29,489 bases of DNA from Pseudonocardia sp. (lineage in GTDB: Bacteria; Actinomycetota; Actinomycetes; Mycobacteriales; Pseudonocardiaceae), in the NCBI GenBank assembly GCA_030147065.1, contig JASLAP010000612.1, positions 1-29,489 of the forward strand, in the 5' to 3' direction. The translations under genes were made by a program, and so were the position numbers. Of this stretch, positions 7,659 through 16,819 are shown piece by piece. Under the pieces are notes generated by a model. That model made no database searches and was not told where the DNA came from. It saw only the letters and a list, made by a program, of their open reading frames with translations. Within the stretch, counting starts at the first letter, position 1. Every line of letters starts with the position of its first letter.

Positions 7659-8561
7659 CTCGCTGCGCGGCCAGTGCTACCCACGCGGGCCGGCCTCGGG
7701 TGGGGTCTGCTCGGGGTCGCGGCGTTCTCGTTCACCGTCCCGCTCACCCGGATCGCCGTCGCCGGCGGCGGACTGACGCCGCTGTTCGTCGGCTCCGCCC
7801 GCGCGGTCGGGGCCGCGTTGCTCGCCGCGGCCGCGCTGGCGCTGACGAGGCAGCCCCTCCCCCGCGGCCGGCAGTGGGCCCGGCTGGCGGTCGTCGCCGG
7901 GGGCGTGGTCGTCGGCTTCCCGCTCCTGACCTCCTACGCGCTCACCACCGCCTCGGCCGGCCACAGCGCCGTGGTGATCGCGCTGCTGCCCGCCGCCACC
8001 GCGGTGGTCGCCGTGCTCCGCGGCCGCGAACGCCCGCCGCAGTCGTTCTGGGTCATGGCGGCGCTGGGCGCGGTCGCCGCGGTCGGGTTCGCCGCCCTGC
8101 CGGGCGGGTTCACCGGGCTGCACCGGTCGGACCTGCTGCTGTTCGGCGCCGTCGTCGCGGCCGCGGTCGCCTACGCCGAGGGCGGGCTGCTGGCCCGCGA
8201 GCTCGGCGCCTGGCAGACCGTGTCCTGGGCGCTGGTGCTCGCCGCGCCGGTGATGATCGTGCTCACCGGCGTCGCGGTGGCCGAGCGGCCCCCGGCCGGC
8301 ACCCCGGCCGCGTGGGCCGCGCTCGGCTACCTGGCCGCGGTGAGCATGTACCTCGGCTTCTTCGCCTGGTACCGGGGGCTCGCGATCGGCCCGATGACCC
8401 GGGTCAGCCAGGTCCAGCTGGTGCAGCCGGTGCTGACCATCGGCTGGGCCGCGCTGCTCCTGCACGAGGGCCTGACCTGGACGACCGTGCTCGGCGGCGC
8501 CGCGGTGATCGCCTGCGCCGCGCTCACCGTGCGGGTCCGGCTGGGGCTCGCGAGGCAGTAG
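7635..8561 (+). CDS. EamA/DMT-superfamily transporter
   Basis: An inner-membrane protein of 308 residues with about ten hydrophobic helices in two repeated halves, as in EamA (drug/metabolite transporter) permeases. The first half includes the short SARAVGAALLAA and TASAGHSAVVIALLPAATAVVAVL segments; the second ends with the QLVQPVLTIGWAALLLHEGLTW segment that is typical of the second EamA repeat. The ATG at 7635 overlaps the start of the divergent MocR gene. Such MocR-transporter pairs usually move an amino compound or vitamin B6-like molecule sensed by the regulator, but the substrate here is unknown. Its 3' end overlaps the convergent MFS gene by 38 bp. Confidence 0.9.
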   Translation: MSLDSSATLAARPVLPTRAGLGWGLLGVAAFSFTVPLTRIAVAGGGLTPLFVGSARAVGAALLAAAALALTRQPLPRGRQWARLAVVAGGVVVGFPLLTSYALTTASAGHSAVVIALLPAATAVVAVLRGRERPPQSFWVMAALGAVAAVGFAALPGGFTGLHRSDLLLFGAVVAAAVAYAEGGLLARELGAWQTVSWALVLAAPVMIVLTGVAVAERPPAGTPAAWAALGYLAAVSMYLGFFAWYRGLAIGPMTRVSQVQLVQPVLTIGWAALLLHEGLTWTTVLGGAAVIACAALTVRVRLGLARQ

Positions 8562-9768
8562 GCGTCCGGCGGGCGGCCGGGACGATCAGCAGTGCCAGGA
8601 CCGCGCCGGTCGCGGCGAGCAGCGGGTACCCACCAGCGGCGAGCACCGGACCGGACAGCGCTCCCCCGGTCGCCGCGGCGACGCCCATGGCCACCTCCCC
8701 CGCGCCCTCGCGGCGCGGCCGCTGCTCGACCGGCACGCCCGCGGTGAGCAGCGTGCTGCCGCTGACCAGGGCCAGGTTCCAGCCGGCGCCCAGGACGACC
8801 ATCGCCACCGCCAGCACCGCCGGGCCGAGGTCCGCGACGGCCAGGGCGCAGGCCCCGGCCAGCACCGCCCCGGCCACGGCGGCGGCCCGGTGGGCGCCGG
8901 CCCGGGCCGTCAGCCACGCGCTGAGCGGGGCCGGGGCGTACATGGCCGCGATGTGCGCCCCGACCACCCCGCCGATCACCCACAGCCCCGAGCCGCCGTG
9001 GTGCAGGTGCAGCGGGGCCATGGTCATCACCCCGACCATCACCAGGTTGGCCACCCCGAGCGTGCCGAGCCCGGCGCGGCCGGTCCCGGCGGCGGTCGCG
9101 CGATCGGTCCGCACCCCCACCGCGGCTCCGGTCGGCGCGCCGGACCCGGTCGGGGAACCGGAGGCTTTGCCGGTGGGCCCGGGCAGTCCGCGCAGCCCGA
9201 CCGCCAGCACGACCCCGGCGCAGCCGAACCCCGCCGCCGCGATCAGGAAGGCGGTCGGCAGCGGCGCCATCCCGAGGGCGGCGCCGAGTCCCGCTGCCGG
9301 GCCGAGCAGGTTGGGCCCGGTGACGGCACCGACGGTGACGGCCACCAGCACCCCCGCCATCGCGGCGGGCCGGTCCGGCTCCGCGACGAGGTCCGCCGCC
9401 GCGTAGCGGCCGAGGGCGACCGCGGTCATGCCGCCACCGATCAGCAGCATCCCGGCGAGCACCAGGAGCAGGTCGGGCAGTCCGGCCGCGAGCACGACCC
9501 CGGCGCACCCCACGGCGGCCACCGCGGCGCCCACGGCGAGGGCGGTCCGGCGCCCCCGGCCCGCCGTCAGGCGGGACAGCCCGATCCCGGCCACCGCCGC
9601 CCCGACGACCTGGGCGGTCATCGGCAGCCCGGCCAGCGCGTCCGGCCAGCCCGCGGCCGGGACCAGGAGCCCGCCCGCCGCCCCGGCCAGGGACTGGGCG
9701 AGGCCGCCGAGGACGCTCGCCGCCCCCAGGACGACGCGGAAGCGGTGAGCAGCGGGTGAGGATGACAT
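8524..9768 (-). CDS. MFS transporter
   Basis: A 414-residue membrane protein with about 12 hydrophobic helices and a long soluble linker near residues 205-245 between the two six-helix halves (rich in Gly, Thr and Ser). Helix 4 carries LLIGGGMTAVALGRYAAADL, and the later GAGWNLALVSGSTLL segment is common in drug-efflux-type major facilitator proteins. The chosen ATG at 9768 is only one base after a GGAGG, which is too close to act as a ribosome site. A TAGCGT -10 box lies 7 nt upstream, so a leaderless start fits better. It is divergent from the Lrp/AsnC regulator at 9860, which suggests control by that protein and perhaps export of an amino acid or related compound. The substrate is not readable. 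Confidence 0.88.
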   Translation of the reverse strand: MSSSPAAHRFRVVLGAASVLGGLAQSLAGAAGGLLVPAAGWPDALAGLPMTAQVVGAAVAGIGLSRLTAGRGRRTALAVGAAVAAVGCAGVVLAAGLPDLLLVLAGMLLIGGGMTAVALGRYAAADLVAEPDRPAAMAGVLVAVTVGAVTGPNLLGPAAGLGAALGMAPLPTAFLIAAAGFGCAGVVLAVGLRGLPGPTGKASGSPTGSGAPTGAAVGVRTDRATAAGTGRAGLGTLGVANLVMVGVMTMAPLHLHHGGSGLWVIGGVVGAHIAAMYAPAPLSAWLTARAGAHRAAAVAGAVLAGACALAVADLGPAVLAVAMVVLGAGWNLALVSGSTLLTAGVPVEQRPRREGAGEVAMGVAAATGGALSGPVLAAGGYPLLAATGAVLALLIVPAARRTPTASRAPAGPAR

Positions 9769-9775
9769 GCCTCCA

Positions 9776-9817
9776 ACGCTAGGAAAGCCGGGACAGCCGC
9801 TGAAGGGACGACGTCGT
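9776..9817. promoter_or_regulatory. MFS promoter and palindrome in the MFS-Lrp divergent gap
   Basis: On the minus strand TAGCGT (9781-9776) sits 7 nt before the MFS ATG. The perfect palindrome ACGACGTCGT (9808-9817) is roughly midway in the 91-bp gap and is a plausible Lrp-dimer site. The Lrp gene has its own GGAAGG ribosome site. Confidence 0.4.
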
Positions 9818-9859
9818 ACTCTCGGGTCCGACGACCTGACGAACGGAAGGCGTTCGGGC

Positions 9860-10363
9860 ATGACGACCGTACGATCGTTCGAACCGGACCCGGTCGACTG
9901 GCGCCTGCTGGCCGAACTGCAGGCCGACGGCCGGCTCTCGTTCAACGAGCTGGCCCGCCGGGTGCACCTGTCGCCGCCGGCGGTGGCCGAGCGCGTCCGC
10001 CGGCTCGAACAGGCCGGGGTGATCACCGGCTACGCCGCCCGGATCGACCCGGGCCGGGCCGGGCAGCCGCTGCTGGCCTTCGTGCAGCTGCGCTGCTCGC
10101 TGGGCCGCTGCCTGCTCAAGACGACCGCCTCGGCGGACTTCCCGGAGCTGGTGGAGGTGCACAAGCTCTCCGGGGAGCACTGCACGATGCTCAAGGTCCG
10201 GACCACCTCGCTGGGGCACCTGGAGGGGCTGGTCGAGCGGCTGGGCGAGCACGGCGAGATGCGCACCCACATCGTGCTGTCCACGCCGTTCGACGGCCGG
10301 CCGGTCGAGCCGGTGGCGCCGGACCGGCCGGTCACCTCGTCCGACGGCTGGGGACCGGCTTGA
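9860..10363 (+). CDS. Lrp/AsnC-family transcriptional regulator
   Basis: A 167-residue regulator. Residues 8-60 form the AsnC-type helix-turn-helix: DWRLLAELQADGRLSFNELA, then LSPPAVAERVRRLEQAGVITGY. The remainder is the alpha-beta RAM domain, with the LAFVQLRC strand and the HKLSGEHCTMLKV strand that in this family forms the effector-binding interface. A short Pro-rich tail follows. The ATG at 9860 has GGAAGG about 9 nt upstream. The gene is divergent from the MFS transporter at 8524-9768, the usual layout for local amino-acid-responsive control of an exporter. Effector and target are inferred, not seen. Confidence 0.93.
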   Translation: MTTVRSFEPDPVDWRLLAELQADGRLSFNELARRVHLSPPAVAERVRRLEQAGVITGYAARIDPGRAGQPLLAFVQLRCSLGRCLLKTTASADFPELVEVHKLSGEHCTMLKVRTTSLGHLEGLVERLGEHGEMRTHIVLSTPFDGRPVEPVAPDRPVTSSDGWGPA

Positions 10364-10479
10364 TCGGCCGCCCCGCGCGCGGCCGCAGCTGCGGCGACGG
10401 CGCGGTCGCTCCCCTGCGGCCGGGCGACCACCTGCCGATCCACCACGCGACCGGGCCGGCCGGGTGCCACGCTGCGGGG

Positions 10480-11157
10480 GTGGAGCCTGTCGAGCGCGGC
10501 GTGCGCGGCTGGTCGGACCTGCACGGCGGGGTGGACCTCGCCGGCCCGGCCCGGGTGTGGCTGCGCGGGGTCCAGCGGATCGCCGCGACCGGCCCGGTGT
10601 CGCGCATCCCGCCGGACGCGCTGACCGTCGCCGGGGTGCTCGTCCTCGGGGGCGGGGTGGCGGTCGCCGCGCTCGGTGGGCGCTGGCCGCTGCTGGCCGC
10701 GCTGCTGGTGGTGCTGGCCGGCCTGCTCGACGGGCTGGACGGCGCGGTCGCCCTGCACACCGGCAAGGCGCGCCCGCTCGGGGCGGTGCTCGACGCGACC
10801 GCCGACCGGGTCGGCGACCTGCTGCTCGCCGCGGTGCTCGTGGTGCTGGGCGCTCCCCCGGCCTGGTGCGTGGCCGCGGGCGCGCTGGTGCTGCTGCACG
10901 AGTACCTGCGGGCCCGCGCGCAGGCCGCCGGGATGCCGGGCGCGGGCGCGGTGACCGTGGCCGAGCGGCCGACCCGGGTCGTCCTGGTCGCCCTGGCGGC
11001 CCTGGGCGCCGGTTCGCTGCCCGGCGGGACCCCGCTGACCGGCTGGGACTGGGCCACGGCGTGCGCGATCGGCTGGGTGGTGATCGGCGTCGTCGGGTTC
11101 GGGCACCTCGCCGTCGCCGTCGCCCGGACGACCCCGGCCGCGTTCCCGCAGCGCTGA
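10480..11157 (+). CDS. CDP-alcohol phosphatidyltransferase family membrane protein with an altered signature
   Basis: A 225-residue integral membrane protein of the family that moves a phospho-group from a CDP-alcohol to an acceptor alcohol. The signature D-x2-D-G-x2-A-R-x8-G-x3-D-x3-D is present at residues 84-109 (Asp84, Asp87, Gly88, Ala91, Gly101, Asp105, Asp109), but the arginine is Leu92. All four metal-binding aspartates are kept. About five further hydrophobic helices follow. The frame is open from 10360 with a weak TTG overlapping the Lrp stop. GTG at 10480 is preferred because a CACGCT box lies 6 nt before it and the upstream 40 codons do not look like protein. It runs convergent to the carotenoid desaturase gene with a 10-bp gap. 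Acceptor unknown; it may be an ordinary phospholipid enzyme. Confidence 0.82.
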   Translation: MEPVERGVRGWSDLHGGVDLAGPARVWLRGVQRIAATGPVSRIPPDALTVAGVLVLGGGVAVAALGGRWPLLAALLVVLAGLLDGLDGAVALHTGKARPLGAVLDATADRVGDLLLAAVLVVLGAPPAWCVAAGALVLLHEYLRARAQAAGMPGAGAVTVAERPTRVVLVALAALGAGSLPGGTPLTGWDWATACAIGWVVIGVVGFGHLAVAVARTTPAAFPQR

Positions 11158-11167
11158 CCCGGCAGCG

Positions 11168-12652
11168 TCAGGCCGGGCCGATCAGCTCGGCGACGATCTG
11201 CGCGGACAGCGCGACCAGCGGCAGCCCGCCGCCCGGGTGCGCCGAGCCGCCGACCATGTACAGCCCGGGCACCGGGGAGCGGTTGGCCGGGCGCAGCAGC
11301 GCCGCCCGCGGCCCGTGCGAGGCGGTGCCGTAGATCGCCCCGCCCGGGGCGGCGGTGTCGCGCTCCAGGTCGGCCGGGGTGCGCACCTCGCGCCAGCGGA
11401 TCCGGTCGCGGACGTCGCAGCCGCGCTCGGCGAGCCGGGCCAGCACCCGGTCGGCGTAGTCCTCGGCCAGCCCGGGGGCGTCCCAGTCCACGCCCCGGCC
11501 CGGGTCGTGCGGTGGCGCGTTGACCAGCACGAACCAGCCCTCCGAGGAGTCGTCGGGGCGCAGCGCGGGGTCGTCGGGGGCGTGCACGTAGATCGTCGGG
11601 TCGGCGACCGGGGCCGGCCGGGGGCCGAGCACGGCGTCGAACTCGGCGTCGTAGTCGGGCGGGAACCAGATCCGGTGCGCCGGGCCGGGCTCCCGTCCGT
11701 CGCGGCTGTCCAGGGCCAGCAGCAGCACGAACCCGGCCAGCGACCGGGGCGCCCGGCGCAGCGACCGGCGGGCCCGGCCGGCCTGGCGGGCGGGCAGCAG
11801 GTCCTCGTAGAGCACGGTGGCGTCGGCGTCGCAGACCACCAGGTCGGCCGGGACGGTGGCGCCGCCGGCCAGCCGGACCCCGCTCACCCGCCCGTCCCGG
11901 GTGCGCACCCGCACGACCTCCGAACCCAGGTGCACCGCGACACCGAGGTCCCGGCAGCGGTCGAGCAGCGCGTCGGCCAGCCGGCGCAGCCCGCCGCGCA
12001 CGTACCAGGCGCCGAAGTGCTGCTCGACGTAGGCGGTCACCGACAGCACCGACGGGGTGCGCCGCGGGTCCGAGCCGGAGTAGGTGGCGTAGCGGTCCAG
12101 CCAGGCCCGCAGCCGCGGGTCGGGCAGCATCGCCTCGCCCAGCCCGCGCAGCGTCCGCCAGGGCGCGACCGTGCGCAGGTCGCCGAGCCGGCGGGAGAAG
12201 CGCAGCAGGTCGGCCGGGCCGTCCAGCGGGCGGCGCAGCACGGCGTCGCCGACCAGGTCCCACAGCCGGGCCGAGCGGGCGTGCAACGCCGACCACGCCG
12301 CCCCGCTGCCGGGTCCGAGGGCGGCGTCCAGCGCGGCGGGGACGGCGGCCGGGTCGTGCGGCAGGTCCAGCGCGGTGCCGTCGGCGAACCGGTAGGAGCA
12401 CGCCGGGTCGACCGGCACGACGTCGAGCCCGGACGGGCCGCCGGTGGCGGCGAACAGGTCGTCGAACACCCCGGGCAGGGTGAGCAGCGACGGCCCGGTG
12501 TCGAAGGCGAAACCGTCGCGGCGGTACTCCCCCAGCTTCCCGCCGTGGGTGGCGGCGCGCTCGTGCAGCGCCACGGTGTGGCCCTGCGCGGCGAGCCGGG
12601 CCGCCGCGGCCAGCCCGCCCACCCCGGCGCCGATCACCACCACGGTGCTCAC
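11168..12652 (-). CDS. CrtI/CrtD-type carotenoid desaturase (FAD-dependent phytoene desaturase family)
   Basis: A 494-residue flavoprotein. The N-terminal dinucleotide fold is GAGVGG (8-13) with Glu31 at the end of strand 2, followed by the THGGKLGEYRRDGFAFDTGPSL motif of CrtI-like enzymes. The C-terminal FAD motif GLYMVGGSAHPGGGLPLVALSAQ is also intact. The family covers phytoene desaturases, 3,4-desaturases of hydroxycarotenoids (CrtD) and 4,4'-diapo enzymes, which cannot be told apart by eye. The neighbouring CruF-like hydratase and GT2 gene make a CrtD-type role on a 1-hydroxylated acyclic end the better guess. It follows the glycosyltransferase gene by 10 bp on the same strand, so they are co-transcribed. 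The GTG start region is duplicated 14 bp upstream. Confidence 0.88.
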   Translation of the reverse strand: MSTVVVIGAGVGGLAAAARLAAQGHTVALHERAATHGGKLGEYRRDGFAFDTGPSLLTLPGVFDDLFAATGGPSGLDVVPVDPACSYRFADGTALDLPHDPAAVPAALDAALGPGSGAAWSALHARSARLWDLVGDAVLRRPLDGPADLLRFSRRLGDLRTVAPWRTLRGLGEAMLPDPRLRAWLDRYATYSGSDPRRTPSVLSVTAYVEQHFGAWYVRGGLRRLADALLDRCRDLGVAVHLGSEVVRVRTRDGRVSGVRLAGGATVPADLVVCDADATVLYEDLLPARQAGRARRSLRRAPRSLAGFVLLLALDSRDGREPGPAHRIWFPPDYDAEFDAVLGPRPAPVADPTIYVHAPDDPALRPDDSSEGWFVLVNAPPHDPGRGVDWDAPGLAEDYADRVLARLAERGCDVRDRIRWREVRTPADLERDTAAPGGAIYGTASHGPRAALLRPANRSPVPGLYMVGGSAHPGGGLPLVALSAQIVAELIGPA

Positions 12653-12662
12653 GGTGCGGTGC

Positions 12663-13781
12663 TCACAGGGCGCGCCCCTTCCAGGTCAGGGTGCCGCGCC
12701 GGTGCCCGGACCAGGACCGCAGCCACAGCCCGGCCAGCGCGGCCACCGACAGCGGGTGGGCCAGCGCGTCCGGCCAGGCCGGGCCGCCCGAGCGGCGGGC
12801 GGCCAGCGCCCGGCCGGTCACCGCGGCCGCGTACCCGACCAGGCCGACCCTCGACCCCCGGGCCGCGGCCACCGCCGGCACCACGTAGGCCAGCACCAGC
12901 AGCCCGACGACCGCGGCCGACGCCGGCAGCCGCCCGAACGCGCTCCACAGCGACTTGCGGTAGCCCGCGGACAGCTCGGCCCAGTCGCCGTACATCCGGC
13001 AGGAGGCCAGCCCGAACCCGTCGGCCACGCCGACCCGGCCGCCGGACCGCTTCACCGCCCGGGCCAGCGCGAGGTCGTCGAGCACCTCGGTCGCGGCGGC
13101 CGCCGGGCCGCCGGCCGCGGCCAGCGCCGCCGCGTCGACCAGCAGGAACTGCCCGTTGGCCGCCAGCATCGACGGGCGCGGCGACCGCTCGGCCACCCGC
13201 AGCGGCAGGGTGACCATCCACGACCACGGCAGCAGCGGCTGCACCAGCCGCGGGCCCGGCCCGTCGGCCAGCTGGCGCGGCCACGGGCTCAGCAGGTCGA
13301 GCCCGGCGCCGCGCAGCACCGCGACGGCCGCGGCCACCGCGTGCGGGGCCAGTTCCACGTCGGCGTCGACCAGGACCAGGACCCGGCCGCGGGCCGTCGC
13401 GGCCAGCTGCGCCAGGGCGTGCGGCTTGCCCAGCGTCCCGTGCGGCGGCGGTGTGCCGGTGAGCACAGTCAGCCGCGGGTCGCCGCCGGCCGCGGCGCGC
13501 ACGACGTCGGCGGTGCCGTCGGTGGAGCCGTCGTCGAGGACGAGCACCTCCAGGTCCGGCACGCCGGTCTGGGCCAGCACCGAGCGGATCGTGGGGCCGA
13601 TCCGGCGGGCCTCGTCCCGGGCCGGGACCAGCACGGACACCGGCTCGGGCACCGGCGGCGGGTCGGCCGGCGGCACCCGCAGCGCACGCAGGTTGAGCAC
13701 CTGGTGGGCGGTACCGGCGACGGCCAGCACGCTGCCGGCGAGCACGGCCGCAGATCCGCGGCGGCCAGGGCGGGAACGCAC
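12663..13781 (-). CDS. Family 2 glycosyltransferase, probably carotenoid glycosyltransferase (CruG-like)
   Basis: A membrane-associated GT2 enzyme of 372 residues. A hydrophobic N-terminal segment (11-25) precedes the GT-A domain: VSVLVPARDEARRI near residue 48, DDGSTDG (83-89) and the DxD-type motif DAD (139-141). Later come EVLDDLALA and the GYRKSLW segment near residue 285, as in GT2 enzymes with C-terminal helices; two or three helices end the protein. The GTG start at 13781 has TAGGGT 6 nt upstream and no Shine-Dalgarno, so the message is probably leaderless. It lies upstream of the desaturase gene and is divergent from the CruF-like gene. CruF and CruG act together in cyanobacterial myxoxanthophyll synthesis, so transfer of a sugar to a hydroxylated carotenoid is the likely role; this is inference. 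Confidence 0.82.
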   Translation of the reverse strand: MRSRPGRRGSAAVLAGSVLAVAGTAHQVLNLRALRVPPADPPPVPEPVSVLVPARDEARRIGPTIRSVLAQTGVPDLEVLVLDDGSTDGTADVVRAAAGGDPRLTVLTGTPPPHGTLGKPHALAQLAATARGRVLVLVDADVELAPHAVAAAVAVLRGAGLDLLSPWPRQLADGPGPRLVQPLLPWSWMVTLPLRVAERSPRPSMLAANGQFLLVDAAALAAAGGPAAAATEVLDDLALARAVKRSGGRVGVADGFGLASCRMYGDWAELSAGYRKSLWSAFGRLPASAAVVGLLVLAYVVPAVAAARGSRVGLVGYAAAVTGRALAARRSGGPAWPDALAHPLSVAALAGLWLRSWSGHRRGTLTWKGRAL

Positions 13782-13787
13782 CCGCCG

Positions 13788-13836
13788 ACCCTAGATCCAC
13801 AGGGCCGCGGCGGCGCGCCGACGGGGGTCGGCGCGC
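13788..13836. promoter_or_regulatory. Promoter of the GT2-desaturase operon with a 10-bp hairpin in the divergent gap
   Basis: On the minus strand TAGGGT (13793-13788) is 6 nt before the GT2 GTG. A perfect 10-bp inverted repeat, GCGCGCCGAC (13813-13822) and GTCGGCGCGC (13827-13836), encloses GGGG. It covers the expected -35 area of the GT2 promoter and lies about 76 bp upstream of the CruF-like ATG. It could be an operator shared by the divergent genes. Confidence 0.45.
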
Positions 13837-13912
13837 GGGTTTGCGGCCGGGGCGAGAGGGTAGGCGCATCCACGACGGCCCCCGACCGTCGTCGCCGAAC
13901 CGGAGGACGTCC

Positions 13913-14776
<864 letters not shown>

Positions 14777-15760
14777 ACCCGTCCGGGTCCGGCCCGGCGT
14801 TCATCAGCACGACGTGGTCGTAGCCGGCGTCGGTGAACTGCTTGACCACCTCGACGTGCCGGTCCGGGTCCGGGCCACAGGCGAACTGGCCCAGGACGTC
14901 GTCCAGGGTGACCGTGCCGGTGGCGGCCTCGAAGTTGACCGGGTTGGGCAGCTCGCTCATCACCTTCCAGCCGGTCAGCGCCCAGCGGGTGGTCTCGTGC
15001 ACCGCCTCGGCCGCGGTCTTCTCGTCCGGCGCCCAGGCCAGCGGGGCCTCCGCGTAGCGCGGACCGCTGCCGCCCGCGCCGGTGTAGTGCTCGATCAGGT
15101 CGGCGCGCGGCTCGGTGGTGAACAGCCCGTCGCCCAGCTCGGCGGCGATCCGGGCGGCGTCCGGGCCACCGGCCGCGACCACCATCTCCGGCAGCCGCTC
15201 GGGCAGGTCGAACACCCGGGCGTCCTCCAGCCGCAGGTAGCGGCCGTCGTAGTTCTGGTAGCCGCCCCGCCAGAGCAGCTTGATGATCTCCAGCGCCTCG
15301 CGCAGCATGGCCTGCCGCTCGTGCACGCCGGGGAAGCCCCGGCCCACGACGTGCTCGTTGAGCCGCTCCCCCGCGCCCACGCCGAGCACGAACCGGCCCT
15401 CCGAGACCAGCGCCAGCGTGGCCGCGGCCTGGGCGATGATCGCCGGGTGGTAGCGGACCGTCGGGCAGGTGACCCCGGTGGCCAGGCCGATCCGCTCGGT
15501 CTTCGCGGCGACGGCGCCGAGCACCGTCCAGGTGAACGACGAGTGCCCCTGCACGTCCAGCCAGGGGTGGTAGTGGTCGCTCATCTCCACGAAGTCGAAG
15601 CCGGCCCGCTCGGCGAGCACGGCCTGCCGGATGATCTCCTGCGGGCCGAACGCCTCGGAGGCCAGCTTGTAGCCGATCTTCATACCGGGAACTCCTCCAC
15701 TGCCGGATGCGGTCCGGAGCGGATTCCCGGCGGTCCCGCGGGCAAACGGGCGGGCAGCGG

Positions 15761-16642
15761 TCAGCCGGGCAGGCCGTCCTGCCCGTCGAGCACCAGGGCC
15801 AGCCGGTAGCCGACCAGCACGATCAGGTGCAGCAGGTAGAGCCACAGCAGCAGCGCGGTGACCGCGCCGAAGACCGGCAGCCCGCCGAACGGCAGCGACC
15901 ACTCGACCGGGATGGCCAGGAACAGCAGGAAGCCCTGCAGGAACCCCGACATCACCGACCCGGTGCCGAAACCGGCCCACAGCAGCGCCCGCAGCCCGAG
16001 CCGGCCCGGCGCGACGAACCGGTAGACCAGCACCAGCGCCACCGACACCAGGACGAAGACCACGTGGAAGGCGATCACCACGCCGAGCACCAGGCGCCAG
16101 CCGCCGGCGTCGTAGAGCGGGGCCACCACCGGGGCGCCGGCCAGCAGGGCGAGCACCAGCCCGGGGCCGACGGCGATCAGCGGCAGCAGGCCCAGCCGGC
16201 CGCGCCAGCCGGTGAACCGGTCCGGGGGCGCCGGGGACAGCTGGCGGAACGCCCGGCGCAGCCCCTCCCCGTACAGGCTGGCCGGGAAGACCACGATCAG
16301 CGCCTGCAGCCCCGACATCCGCACGGCCGTCTCGGCCAGGGTGTTCAGCGCGGTGGGGGTGCCGTGGCCGGGCGGCAGGCCGGTGACGGCGATGGCGACG
16401 CTGCCGGTCACCGCGTCCGCGCCGGCCAGCGCCGCGGCCGCCCACAGCGACACCAGCACGATCGGCACGATGCCGATCACGCCGAAGAAGGTGGCCCCGG
16501 CCGCCCACAGCGCGAAGTCGCTGCCCGGGAACGAGCGGCCCAGCCCGCGCAGCACCGCACCCGACACCTCGCGCACACCTGTCGTCGCCCGCACGTCGGT
16601 CGCGGTCTCGCTCGTCACCGGCTCGGGTGCCCGCCTGTCCAC
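15761..16642 (-). CDS. YihY/BrkB-family integral membrane protein
   Basis: A 293-residue membrane protein with six to seven hydrophobic segments. Family features are GSDFALWAAGATFFGVIGIVP near residue 41, the LYGEGLRRAF segment (residues about 123-133) and the glycine-rich GFGTGSVMSGFLQGFLLF helix. The biochemical role of YihY/BrkB proteins is not established, despite old names such as ribonuclease BN or virulence factor. GTG at 16642 is used; a CAGGAT box lies 7 nt upstream and no Shine-Dalgarno is present. It may form a loose operon with the downstream F420 oxidoreductase gene. Confidence 0.85.
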   Translation of the reverse strand: MDRRAPEPVTSETATDVRATTGVREVSGAVLRGLGRSFPGSDFALWAAGATFFGVIGIVPIVLVSLWAAAALAGADAVTGSVAIAVTGLPPGHGTPTALNTLAETAVRMSGLQALIVVFPASLYGEGLRRAFRQLSPAPPDRFTGWRGRLGLLPLIAVGPGLVLALLAGAPVVAPLYDAGGWRLVLGVVIAFHVVFVLVSVALVLVYRFVAPGRLGLRALLWAGFGTGSVMSGFLQGFLLFLAIPVEWSLPFGGLPVFGAVTALLLWLYLLHLIVLVGYRLALVLDGQDGLPG

Positions 16643-16819
16643 CCGGCCAATCCTGGCCCGTCAACCGGGCCGGCGGGGGACGGGCGTGCGGAACGGCCAC
16701 GACCGGCGGACGGGCTCGTCCGGAGGCGTCGGACGGGACGTCGGCAGCGGTCGACCGCCCGGACCGGTGCGCCCGCGGACCTGCGTAGCATCCCGGCCGT
16801 CCCGGTACCGAGGAGCGCC

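Noticed and set aside
10360..10479. TTG start of the CDP-alcohol phosphotransferase overlapping the Lrp stop
   Set aside because: The 40 extra codons resemble non-coding sequence and a -10 box sits 6 nt before the GTG at 10480. Kept as a minor possibility.
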